DNA of 6,560 nt from an uncultured Eubacteriales bacterium (GCA_948938605.1 CARAIG010000016.1:1-6560), one strand, 5' to 3'. Shown: positions 1 to 6,406, counted from the stretch's first letter. Made by a program: numbers and translations. The notes: generated from the sequence alone by a model not told the origin.

Positions 1-157
1 CGCCTGGAATAGCATCTTTCGAGAGAAGATTTTTGCCACGCTTTGGCGAGATGTAATCTCCGATTTGCATATCCCCATCATTAAAAGACGGGAAAAGCTC
101 GTCAAACAATGCAAAGGCTTGGGCTTGTAAATTATTATTTAGCATTCTACTTGACAT
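1..157 (-). CDS. hsdS: HsdS (type I R-M specificity subunit) fragment, conserved helix plus start of a target-recognition domain; runs off the window
   Basis: The minus-strand frame from ATG 157 (alternative ATG 145) stays open to the window edge, 52 codons. It reads as a specificity-subunit segment: a spacer-helix end (LNNNLQAQAFALFDELFP, about residues 6-23) followed by the opening of a target-recognition domain (IGDYISPKRGKNLLSKDAIPG, about residues 32-52). In the family, HsdS has two recognition domains separated by such helices and guides the methyltransferase and HsdR to an asymmetric site. A normal gene would have a first recognition domain before this helix; here it is missing, and neither ATG has a purine-rich ribosome binding site. 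It faces away from the FRG-hsdR operon. I infer a silent or half-length cassette, as in inversion-shuffled hsdS loci. A bona fide single-domain half-subunit is the alternative. Assignment as HsdS is fairly secure; expression is doubtful. Confidence 0.75.
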   Translation of the reverse strand, partial: MSSRMLNNNLQAQAFALFDELFPSFNDGDMQIGDYISPKRGKNLLSKDAIPG

Positions 158-164
158 AAGAGGA
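158..164 (+). promoter_or_regulatory. Ribosome binding site of the FRG gene
   Basis: AAGAGGA lies 7 nt before ATG 172 and supports that start. It directly abuts the first codon of the divergent hsdS fragment (ATG 157), so the boundary between the two units is very tight. I see no convincing -35/-10 pair between 1 and 171 for this operon. Confidence 0.7.
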
Positions 165-171
165 AATAAAA

Positions 172-1425
172 ATGCCAAATGAAGAAATAAAAGAAAACGA
201 AATACTTATCGATAATTTAAATAGTTTCTTGCAAACCGTTTCGGATATTCGGCACAAAGTAAAAGAAGATGAAGGAATTAAAAGTGATTCTCAAAAATTC
301 TTCTTCCGCGGGCAAGCCAATATTGATTGGGATGTTTTGCCATGCATTTTCAGAGGAAATTATATTGCAAAAGAAGCAGAAATGATACGTACCGCTTATG
401 CCCGCATTCCGTTGGAATTTCAATTGCTCCAAACGGATTTTGAGCGACTTGCAAAATTACAGCATTACGGACTGCCAACTCGTTTACTTGATATTACCAC
501 AAACCCATTGGTTGCTTTATACTTTGCTTGTCAACCGACAACGCATATGTCGATAGATAAAGGAGCATCACAACAAGAAATTGAAGATACTGACGGCGTT
601 GTGTATTTTCAGCGTGCTTATAGCACAAGTTATACGGATTTGGATGTTTCGGTTGTTTCTCATTTGGCAATCTTGAATGCAGTCGAAAACATTTCTTTGA
701 ACGATTTTTTAGAAGAATTGGTAAATCAGCATATCTTTTCCGATAAAATGGCGGATGAATGTAAGAAAAACAATTTCAAGAGTCTTATTTCTCTGTTGCA
801 AAAGAATTATTTTGTCCTTTCAAATTCAAACAACGAACGTCTTATAAGGCAAAGCGGATCGTTTTTGTTAGTAGGTAATTACAATATAGCATTTAATAAA
901 GAAAATATCGGTAGTAGTATTATTCATCCTGCTATATGTAGCGTAAAATCGGAATTCGAAAAAGAGGTTTTTAGAATCCCTGCCGACAAGAAGAAAGATA
1001 TTTTAGAAGAACTGGATTTTTACAACATCAATGAAGGTTCTTTATTCCCCGAATTAGAACACCAAATGTCTTACATAAAACAATCTTTGCCGCAATGCGA
1101 TTTTGACGTGGAGAGTTTTACAAAATTAGACTCCGATTACGAAAGCAAGACCACTCATACACATATTGAAGTTGCTCCAACGGAGATAGAAAGCATTATT
1201 GATACTGTAATCAGGGGAAGTATAAACCCGATAATGTTTGATGATTGTAAAGTGGCGATTATAAATAATATTTCAGTGGATTGGTATAGGAAAGAATCCG
1301 AAAAAAGCCGATTAAAAATAGCGGTAACGAATGCGTTAAATCAGTATATGAACGATAGAGTGACTGCAAAAATGACCGCGAACAGAATTATTAACGACAT
1401 TGTTGCAAAAATTTTAGGAGAATAA
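172..1425 (+). CDS. FRG-domain protein with an HsdR-like C-terminal tail
   Basis: A 417-residue protein with the FRG domain (Pfam FRG family): the name motif FFFRGQ at 43-48, the core LAKLQHYGLPTRLLDITTNP at 93-112 leading into ALYFAC (115-120), a second conserved patch around RLIRQSGSFLL (223-233), and the closing segment INEGSLFPELEHQM (286-299). The biochemical activity of FRG domains is not known to me; they recur beside restriction and other phage-defence genes. No signal peptide or membrane segment is visible, so it should be cytosolic. Residues 369-417 form a helical tail whose VDWYRKESEKSRLKI stretch resembles the C-terminus of the neighbouring HsdR. The gene ends 3 nt before hsdR, with the hsdR ribosome binding site inside its last codons, so the two are almost surely co-transcribed. 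I infer a partner or modulator of the type I complex. Family assignment is firm, role is inferred. Confidence 0.88.
   Translation: MPNEEIKENEILIDNLNSFLQTVSDIRHKVKEDEGIKSDSQKFFFRGQANIDWDVLPCIFRGNYIAKEAEMIRTAYARIPLEFQLLQTDFERLAKLQHYGLPTRLLDITTNPLVALYFACQPTTHMSIDKGASQQEIEDTDGVVYFQRAYSTSYTDLDVSVVSHLAILNAVENISLNDFLEELVNQHIFSDKMADECKKNNFKSLISLLQKNYFVLSNSNNERLIRQSGSFLLVGNYNIAFNKENIGSSIIHPAICSVKSEFEKEVFRIPADKKKDILEELDFYNINEGSLFPELEHQMSYIKQSLPQCDFDVESFTKLDSDYESKTTHTHIEVAPTEIESIIDTVIRGSINPIMFDDCKVAIINNISVDWYRKESEKSRLKIAVTNALNQYMNDRVTAKMTANRIINDIVAKILGE
1416..1420 (+). promoter_or_regulatory. Ribosome binding site of hsdR, inside the FRG gene
   Basis: AGGAG sits 8 nt before ATG 1429 and overlaps the last codons of the FRG gene, whose stop is at 1423-1425. 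The position suggests translational coupling of the two genes and fixes the hsdR start. Confidence 0.75.
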
Positions 1426-1428
1426 CCG

Positions 1429-4400
1429 ATGGCAAATTATTTTTCCGAAGAAAATTACGAAAATTCTATAATTGAATTGTTTTGTAATATGGGCTATACG
1501 CACGTGTATGGTCCTAATGTCGAACGTGATTTTTCTAATCCGTTATATCAAGAATTATTGGAAGACAGTTTGTTTCGAATTAATCCGAAATTGCCGTATG
1601 ACGCCATAAAAGAGGCAATTTATAAACTAGCGAATTTTGAAAACGGCGAATTAGTGCAAAAAAATGCCGTGTTTACCGATTATTTGCAAAACGGCATCGA
1701 AGTGCGGTATTTTGACAAGGAAGAAAGAACTGCACGTGTAAATCTTGTCGATTATCAAAATGTCGATAACAACTCCTTTATTGTAGCCAATCAATGGACA
1801 TTTGTAGAGCGTAGTAATAAACGCCCAGATATTCTTATCTTTTTGAACGGACTACCCATTGTACTTATGGAGTTAAAATCGCCGTCGCGCGAAGAAACGG
1901 ATGCGTCGCAAGCATATCGACAGATACGTAACTACATAAAAGAAATTTCGTCTATGTTTATATACAATTGCATTTGCGTAACAAGCGACCAACTTACCAC
2001 AAAGGCAGGAACGATCACTTCGGACGAAAGCCGCTATATGGAATGGAAAACAATAGACGGTAGTTACGAAAACACACAATATGCGCAGTTTGATACGTTT
2101 TTCAAGGGAATCTTTCAAAAGGACCGCCTTTTAGATATACTGAAAAACTTTATTTGCTTTTCCAACGAGGGCATAAAAAGCCACAAAATACTTGCGGGAT
2201 ACCATCAATATTTTGCCGTACGCAAAGCAATTGTATCAACACAAAATGCAACAGTTACCGACGGAAAAGGCGGCGTGTTTTGGCATACGCAAGGAAGCGG
2301 CAAGTCGCTTTCAATGGTGTTTTATGCGCATTTGTTGCAAGAAGCGTTGGATTCTCCGACAATTGTTGTAATTACCGATAGAAACGATTTGGATGACCAA
2401 TTATACGGGCAATTTGCAAAATGCAAAGATTTTTTGCGTCAAACACCTGTACAGGCGACAAGTCGAACAAATTTAAAAGAATTGCTTGCAGGTCGTAAAG
2501 CAAACGGCATCTTTTTTACAACGATGCAAAAGTTCGAAGAATCCGACGAACCGCTTTCCACCCGTTCCAATATTATTGTTATAGCGGACGAAGCGCATCG
2601 CGGACAATATGGTTTGTCCGAAAAAATAGACGAAACAACCGGAAAAATAAAAGTAGGTACGGCGCGAATTATACGCGATAGTTTGCCTAATGCAACATAT
2701 ATCGGCTTCACAGGCACACCTATTTCTCTAAAAGACAGAAGTACACGCGAAGTCTTCGGCAATTATATTGATATATACGATATGACACAAGCCGTAGAGG
2801 ATAAAGCAACTCGTCCTGTGTATTATGAAAGCCGCGTTGTGAAATTAAAGTTGGATGAAGCAACGATAAAACTAATTGACCAAGAATACGAGGCTATGGC
2901 TATAAATGCTGATGCGGGCTTGATAGAAAAGAGCAAACACGAACTAAGCAAAATGGAAGCTGTTCTCGGGGCAGATAATACGATCAACTCGCTTGTTGAC
3001 GATATTTTACTGCACTATGAAAACTATCGTGCTAACCTTTTGACGGGCAAGGCAATGATTGTGGCATATTCTCGCTCAATTGCCATGAAGATATATGAAA
3101 AAATCTTACAGTTGCGTCCTAATTGGAGCAATAAGGTTGCAGTAGTTATGACTTCGGGGAATAACGACCCCGAAGGGTGGCGCGATATTATAGGAAATAA
3201 AACCAAACGAGACGAACTTGCAAAAGAGTTCAAAGATAACGACAGCGAATTAAAAATAGCCATTGTCGTGGACATGTGGCTTACGGGATTCGATGTCCCG
3301 TCACTTGCCACAATGTATATTTACAAACCTATGGTCGGGCATAACCTTATGCAAGCAATTGCGCGTGTAAACCGCGTATTCGGAGACAAGGAAGGCGGTT
3401 TGATTGTCGATTATGTAGGTATTGCTTCTGCACTTAGGCGTGCAATGAATGACTACACAAAGCGTGACAAAGACAAATACGGAGATACGAACATCGAAAA
3501 CGTTGCTTATCCAAAGTTTTTGGAAAAATTGTCTATATGTCGTGATTTGCTCTACGAATACGATTACGGTAATCTTGAAAGTGCTACGGATTTACAGCGT
3601 ACGCAATATATAAGCGGAGCAGTCAACTTTTTACTTGCCCCCTCATTGCAACGGGAAAAAGAAGATTATATGAAAGAGGCTTTGGCGCTTCATCAAGCCC
3701 TTACTCTTTGTTCTTCTATTGTGGACGAATCTTTGCGAATTGAAGCGGCATTTTTTGAGGCGGTTAGAGTTTTATTGTCTCGCGTGGGACAGCAAGGTGT
3801 CGGTCATAAAATTTCTTTAAAGGAAATAAACGAGCGCATAAACGAACTATTAAAGCAAAGTATTAAAAGTGATGGAGTTATAAATCTTTTTTCTGACGTA
3901 AAAGAAGAGTTTTCTTTGTTCGATCCCAAATTTCTTGCAGATATTGCAAAAATGAAGGAAAAGAACCTTGCTGTAGAACTTTTGAAAAAATTGATTGCCG
4001 AGCAAATTGTAGTATATAAACGCACAAATGTGGTAAAGTCGAATAAATTTAGCGAAATCATTCAAGAAACAATGAATCGCTATTTGAACGGCTTGCTTAC
4101 CAATGAGGAAGTCATTCAAGAGTTACTTAAAATCGCACATGATATTGCACAGGCAAAGTCAGAAGGTGAAGAATTAGGTCTTACTGAAGAAGAACTTGCT
4201 TTCTATGATGCACTTACTAAACCGGCGGCAATTAAGGATTTTTACGAAAACGACGAACTGATTGCGATTACCAAGGAATTGACGGAAACGTTGCGCAAAA
4301 ACAAAACGATTGATTGGTCGAAACGTGAATCGGCTCGTGCGAGGATGAGAATGCTTATAAAACGATTGTTAAAACAACATCGCTATCCGCCCGAAGGTAT

Positions 4401-4470
4401 GGAAGATGCCGTTCAAACTGTGATGACGCAATGCGAACTTTGGACAGATAATGTAATGCAGACAGAATAG
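1429..4470 (+). CDS. hsdR: Type I restriction enzyme endonuclease/translocase subunit HsdR
   Basis: A 1013-residue motor and nuclease subunit that, bound to the HsdM/HsdS core at an unmethylated site, translocates DNA using ATP and cuts it at a distance. Nuclease domain (about 1-240): PD-(D/E)XK residues D134, E148 and K150 in RPDILIF...MELKSP, and a QxxxY motif at Q165-Y169. Helicase motor (about 250-660): Walker A HTQGSGKS (286-293), DEAH box (387-390), GFTGTP (426-431), motif V region VDMWLTGFDVP (614-624), motif VI QAIARVNR (642-649). The C-terminal part (about 690-1013) is helical, as in the DUF3387-type HsdR of the EcoR124I group, and ends with the DWSKRESARARMRM motif (962-975). Length is normal for that group and every key residue I looked for is present, so it looks active. 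The hsdM gene and a full hsdS are needed and must lie outside the window. Confidence 0.97.
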   Translation: MANYFSEENYENSIIELFCNMGYTHVYGPNVERDFSNPLYQELLEDSLFRINPKLPYDAIKEAIYKLANFENGELVQKNAVFTDYLQNGIEVRYFDKEERTARVNLVDYQNVDNNSFIVANQWTFVERSNKRPDILIFLNGLPIVLMELKSPSREETDASQAYRQIRNYIKEISSMFIYNCICVTSDQLTTKAGTITSDESRYMEWKTIDGSYENTQYAQFDTFFKGIFQKDRLLDILKNFICFSNEGIKSHKILAGYHQYFAVRKAIVSTQNATVTDGKGGVFWHTQGSGKSLSMVFYAHLLQEALDSPTIVVITDRNDLDDQLYGQFAKCKDFLRQTPVQATSRTNLKELLAGRKANGIFFTTMQKFEESDEPLSTRSNIIVIADEAHRGQYGLSEKIDETTGKIKVGTARIIRDSLPNATYIGFTGTPISLKDRSTREVFGNYIDIYDMTQAVEDKATRPVYYESRVVKLKLDEATIKLIDQEYEAMAINADAGLIEKSKHELSKMEAVLGADNTINSLVDDILLHYENYRANLLTGKAMIVAYSRSIAMKIYEKILQLRPNWSNKVAVVMTSGNNDPEGWRDIIGNKTKRDELAKEFKDNDSELKIAIVVDMWLTGFDVPSLATMYIYKPMVGHNLMQAIARVNRVFGDKEGGLIVDYVGIASALRRAMNDYTKRDKDKYGDTNIENVAYPKFLEKLSICRDLLYEYDYGNLESATDLQRTQYISGAVNFLLAPSLQREKEDYMKEALALHQALTLCSSIVDESLRIEAAFFEAVRVLLSRVGQQGVGHKISLKEINERINELLKQSIKSDGVINLFSDVKEEFSLFDPKFLADIAKMKEKNLAVELLKKLIAEQIVVYKRTNVVKSNKFSEIIQETMNRYLNGLLTNEEVIQELLKIAHDIAQAKSEGEELGLTEEELAFYDALTKPAAIKDFYENDELIAITKELTETLRKNKTIDWSKRESARARMRMLIKRLLKQHRYPPEGMEDAVQTVMTQCELWTDNVMQTE

Positions 4471-4525
4471 TTTGCATAAAAAGATAAATTTCAAGGAAGA
4501 AATTAACGTTTTTGACTTCCTTATG

Positions 4526-4555
4526 TGTTATAATAATTTAAACTTAAATGGTAGG
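4526..4555 (+). promoter_or_regulatory. Putative extended -10 promoter and ribosome binding site for the AlbA_2/GHKL gene
   Basis: TGTTATAAT at 4526-4534 is a perfect extended -10 element (TGnTATAAT). No good -35 lies 17 nt upstream; TTGACT at 4512-4517 is only 11 nt away, too close. Transcription would start near 4541, about 20 nt before ATG 4562, with a weak GGTAGG (4550-4555) as ribosome binding site. This implies that the gene can be transcribed separately from hsdR and argues for the ATG 4562 start over the TTG at 4472. Confidence 0.5.
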
Positions 4556-4561
4556 TATAGT

Positions 4562-5878
4562 ATGGAATCTGCTCTTATCGAATACAAAAGAGAACTGACG
4601 GACGGATTGGAAAAAGAAGTAGTTGCCTTTTTAAATACTCTTGGCGGAGAAATACAAATAGGTGTAGACGACAACGGGCAAATTGTGGGATTAGACAATC
4701 CCGACGAAATATCCTTAAAAATAGCCGATAGACTTAAAAACAATATATCTCCGTCCATTATGGGTTTGTTTCAAATTAACATCGTAGGCGATGACAAAAA
4801 ACACATAGTTATATCTGTCGCAAGCGGAATGGAAAAGCCGTATTATATCAAAAAATACGGTTTAAGCGTAAAAGGATGTTTTGTGCGTATCGGCACGCAG
4901 AGTTCACCTATGGAACAAGCGCAAATAGAAAACTTGTTTTCCTGTAGAGTAGACCGCACTTTAAGTACAGTGGTTTCGCCCCGTCAAGATTTAACATTCG
5001 TTCAACTGCGTATTTTTTACGAAGAAAACGGCTTTGACGTAAACGGCGAGTATTTCTACCGCAATTTGGGTATGTATACTGCAGACGGCAAATTCAATTA
5101 TTTTGCAATGCTCCTATCCGATCAAAATGACGTAAGCATTAAAGTCGCCCGTTTTAAAGGCAAAAATAAAATAGAAATTATAACAAATAAAGAATTCGGT
5201 TATTGTTGTATTCTTAAAAGTGTTTATAACGTGCTGGATTATTTGGATAACTACAATATGCCTTCGGTAAAGATCACTTATCCCAAGCGTATTGAAAAGT
5301 TTCTTATAGATAAAACGGCTTTGCGCGAAGCGGCAATAAACGCTATCGTTCACAACGATTATGTTCGCGGCGGTTCGCCGTTGTTTGAAATTTACGATGA
5401 CCGTATAAACATTGTTTCTTACGGTGGACTGGTTGGAGGATTAACGCAGGAGGAATTTTTTAACGGATGTTCTATGCCCCGCAACCGCGAACTAATGCGT
5501 GTGTTCCGCGATATGGATTTGGTAGAAAATTTTGGTTCTGGAATGCACCGCATTTTGCAAGTTTACGACCGCAATATTTTTAAAATTTTCGATAATTTTG
5601 TAATGACGGAATTTAAATATGACGAAGAAGTATTAAAACAAATTACGTCAACCCAAAATGTCGGTACAAATGATACTGTAAAAGATATTGTAAATGATAC
5701 TGTAAAATTGATATATGGTTCTGTAAAATCAGACTGCTACATTACCATTGCGGAGTTAATGGAACAAACCAAAAAGTCACGTCCTACAATTACGCGTGCG
5801 CTTTCGGAACTCAAAGAAAAAGGCTATATCGAACGGGTTGGTTCGGATAAAACAGGTTTTTGGAAAATTCTAAAATAG
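4562..5878 (+). CDS. AlbA_2/Schlafen-like protein with GHKL ATPase-like and winged-helix domains
   Basis: From ATG 4562 the protein has 438 residues. The frame is open back to TTG 4472, but that codon has no ribosome binding site, and the family normally begins at the motif seen here (ESALIEYKREL). Three parts are visible. AlbA_2 (Schlafen-type, about 1-125): ESALIEYK, FLNTLGGEIQIGVDDNG (23-39) and a KGCFVRIGT turn (104-112). HATPase_c_4-like (about 245-335): N-box E256-x3-N260 in REAAINAIVHNDY, the SYGGL turn (286-290) and ENFGSGMHRI (322-331). Winged helix (about 392-438): TIAELMEQTKKSRPTITRAL, then a wing. Such COG2865-type proteins are usually annotated as transcriptional regulators or RecG-like helicases, but no helicase motif is present. 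They are common next to R-M loci. It begins 91 nt after hsdR, probably with its own promoter. A regulator or accessory defence factor is inferred; the domain assignment is secure. Confidence 0.9.
   Translation: MESALIEYKRELTDGLEKEVVAFLNTLGGEIQIGVDDNGQIVGLDNPDEISLKIADRLKNNISPSIMGLFQINIVGDDKKHIVISVASGMEKPYYIKKYGLSVKGCFVRIGTQSSPMEQAQIENLFSCRVDRTLSTVVSPRQDLTFVQLRIFYEENGFDVNGEYFYRNLGMYTADGKFNYFAMLLSDQNDVSIKVARFKGKNKIEIITNKEFGYCCILKSVYNVLDYLDNYNMPSVKITYPKRIEKFLIDKTALREAAINAIVHNDYVRGGSPLFEIYDDRINIVSYGGLVGGLTQEEFFNGCSMPRNRELMRVFRDMDLVENFGSGMHRILQVYDRNIFKIFDNFVMTEFKYDEEVLKQITSTQNVGTNDTVKDIVNDTVKLIYGSVKSDCYITIAELMEQTKKSRPTITRALSELKEKGYIERVGSDKTGFWKILK
5668..5728 (+). repeat. In-frame short tandem repeat in the AlbA_2/GHKL gene linker
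   Basis: AAATGATACTGTAAAA occurs perfectly at 5668-5683 and 5692-5707 (24-nt period, 8 codons), and its CTGTAAAA core returns at 5721-5728 (21 nt later). It encodes NDTVKDIVNDTVKLIYGSVK, the linker between the ATPase-like and winged-helix domains. Because spacings are multiples of three, slippage would change linker length without breaking the frame. Family members often carry repetitive linkers here. Confidence 0.8.
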
Positions 5879-5886
5879 AAAAGACG

Positions 5887-5985
5887 ATGAAATGTATTGA
5901 GAACTTTCAAAGTGGTTGCTGTTCTAATAAAGTTCTAATAAAACGTGCAGCAATTTGTGCAAATACAGTTATTTACGGTTGTTAA
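5887..5985 (+). CDS. Possible 32-residue cysteine-rich small ORF
   Basis: ATG 5887 opens 8 nt after the stop of the AlbA_2/GHKL gene and ends at TAA 5983-5985. The product would have five cysteines in 32 residues (C3, C11, C12, C24, C32) and end in YGC. Only a weak purine stretch (GAAAAGA) precedes the ATG. I recognise no family, and the 11-bp duplication inside it is not a multiple of three. It could be a real small protein co-transcribed with the preceding gene, but chance is as likely. Confidence 0.2.
   Translation: MKCIENFQSGCCSNKVLIKRAAICANTVIYGC
5921..5942. repeat. 11-bp tandem duplication
   Basis: GTTCTAATAAA is repeated twice head to tail without mismatch. It lies in the intergenic stretch after the AlbA_2/GHKL gene, inside the doubtful small ORF. 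GAACTTT at 5901-5907 is also inverted relative to AAAGTTC at 5929-5935, allowing a weak hairpin. No function is evident. Confidence 0.7.
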
Positions 5986-6018
5986 TGTTTAGTAAAGATT
6001 ATTTATAAATATTACACG

Positions 6019-6063
6019 AAATACGGCAAAATAGGCTTAAAACGGGCGTTTTTGCCGTATTTT
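6019..6063 (+). terminator. Long inverted repeat, probable terminator of the defence gene block
   Basis: AAATACGGCAAAA (6019-6031) is perfectly inverted at 6050-6062, with an 18-nt loop. The A-rich and T-rich flanks would act as terminator tracts in both directions. An inner alternative hairpin (AAAAC GGGC GTTTT, 6040-6052) overlaps it. It lies about 140 nt after the AlbA_2/GHKL stop and 50 nt before the tRNA-like scar, so it could end the island transcripts. The right-hand T run is short and interrupted, so an att-proximal protein-binding palindrome is possible too. Confidence 0.55.
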
Positions 6064-6114
6064 AGCTTAGTAAACATAAAAATAAGCCAATAAAAGAAAA
6101 TTAAAATAAATACA

Positions 6115-6168
6115 CTTGATACCCTACGGAACCGAAGGTTAGGGATTCGAGCTCCTTACGGCGCGCCA
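6115..6168 (+). other. 3' half of a class II tRNA gene (probably tRNA-Ser): likely integration scar (att site)
   Basis: The stretch folds as the end of a tRNA. A long variable arm AACC-GAA-GGTT (6130-6140) is followed by T-stem AGGGA (6141-6145), T-loop TTCGAGC (6146-6152), T-stem TCCTT (6153-6157), seven acceptor bases ACGGCGC (6158-6164), discriminator G (6165) and CCA (6166-6168). A long variable arm plus discriminator G suggests tRNA-Ser; the anticodon is not certain, though CTTGATA at 6115-6121 could be the end of a TGA loop. The matching 5' acceptor strand (GCGCCGT-like), D-arm and full anticodon stem are absent: upstream is AT-rich sequence. A lone 3' half with intact CCA is the classic scar left at the distal end of an element integrated into a tRNA gene. 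Being unable to fold, it should make no tRNA. A chance match is unlikely given T-arm, acceptor length and CCA together. Confidence 0.75.
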
Positions 6169-6218
6169 AACGGCATATACTGCGCTTCGCTGCGTGGCGT
6201 TCGGCAAATGCCTTCGCT

Positions 6219-6244
6219 AAAAGGGACGCATCTTGCGTCCTTTT
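6219..6244 (+). terminator. Bidirectional intrinsic terminator downstream of the tRNA-like scar
   Basis: GGACGCA (6224-6230), loop TCT, TGCGTCC (6234-6240): a perfect 7-bp stem with AAAAG before and TTTT after, so it can work on both strands. Its position about 50 nt after the CCA fits the original terminator of the tRNA transcript. The GC-rich stretch between (6169-6218) has small hairpins such as GGCA-AA-TGCC (6203-6212) but no gene that I can support. Confidence 0.7.
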
Positions 6245-6271
6245 CTGCTTTGCCGTAAAGCGTTTAAAAGT

Positions 6272-6301
6272 AAAAGGACGTCTCTTTGAGACGCCCTTTT
6301 T
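6272..6301. terminator. Second bidirectional terminator hairpin
   Basis: GGACGTCTC (6276-6284), loop TTT, GAGACGCCC (6288-6296): a 9-position stem with one A-C mismatch, flanked by AAAA and TTTTT. On the plus strand it follows the first hairpin as a tandem terminator; on the minus strand it could end the sigma-like gene transcript. Confidence 0.7.
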
Positions 6302-6383
6302 GCATTTTTTTATATTGATTTTTATCATTGATTAACTAATATCGATGCGTTTATTACTTTGTATTATTGCTCGCTAAAAGCGC

Positions 6384-6406
6384 CCTGTTTTTTAACAGGT
6401 TTTTTT
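6384..6406 (+). terminator. Intrinsic terminator, plus strand, converging on the sigma-like gene
   Basis: CCTGTT (6384-6389), TTTT loop, AACAGG (6394-6399), followed by seven Ts (6400-6406). A small CGCT-AAA-AGCG hairpin (6372-6382) stands just before it. The T tract is on the plus strand, so it blocks transcripts coming from the tRNA/island side before they enter the opposing gene. No plus-strand gene within 300 nt needs it now. Confidence 0.7.

Noticed and set aside
151..156. TTGACA as a -35 box for the FRG gene
   Set aside because: A -10 at 16-18 nt would fall inside the start of the coding region, and no TATAAT-like sequence is there.
2439..2762. Minus-strand frame of 107 codons inside hsdR, and other frames at 1873-2118, 2154-2381, 3024-3311, 3804-4061 and 3850-4119
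   Set aside because: All lie within the motif-complete hsdR frame and their products resemble no known protein; they are shadows of hsdR codon use.
4512..4534. TTGACT/TATAAT pair as a standard sigma-70 promoter
   Set aside because: The spacer is only 11 nt, too short; the site is better explained as an extended -10 promoter without a strong -35.
6115..6168. A complete functional tRNA gene
   Set aside because: The upstream bases are AT-rich and give no acceptor 5' strand, D-arm or full anticodon stem, so only the 3' half is present.
6101..6328. Minus-strand open frame of 75 codons across the intergenic region
   Set aside because: It is antisense to the tRNA-like 3' half and to two terminator hairpins; the tail of its product is just the reverse reading of the T-arm and variable arm. 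It has no family resemblance.
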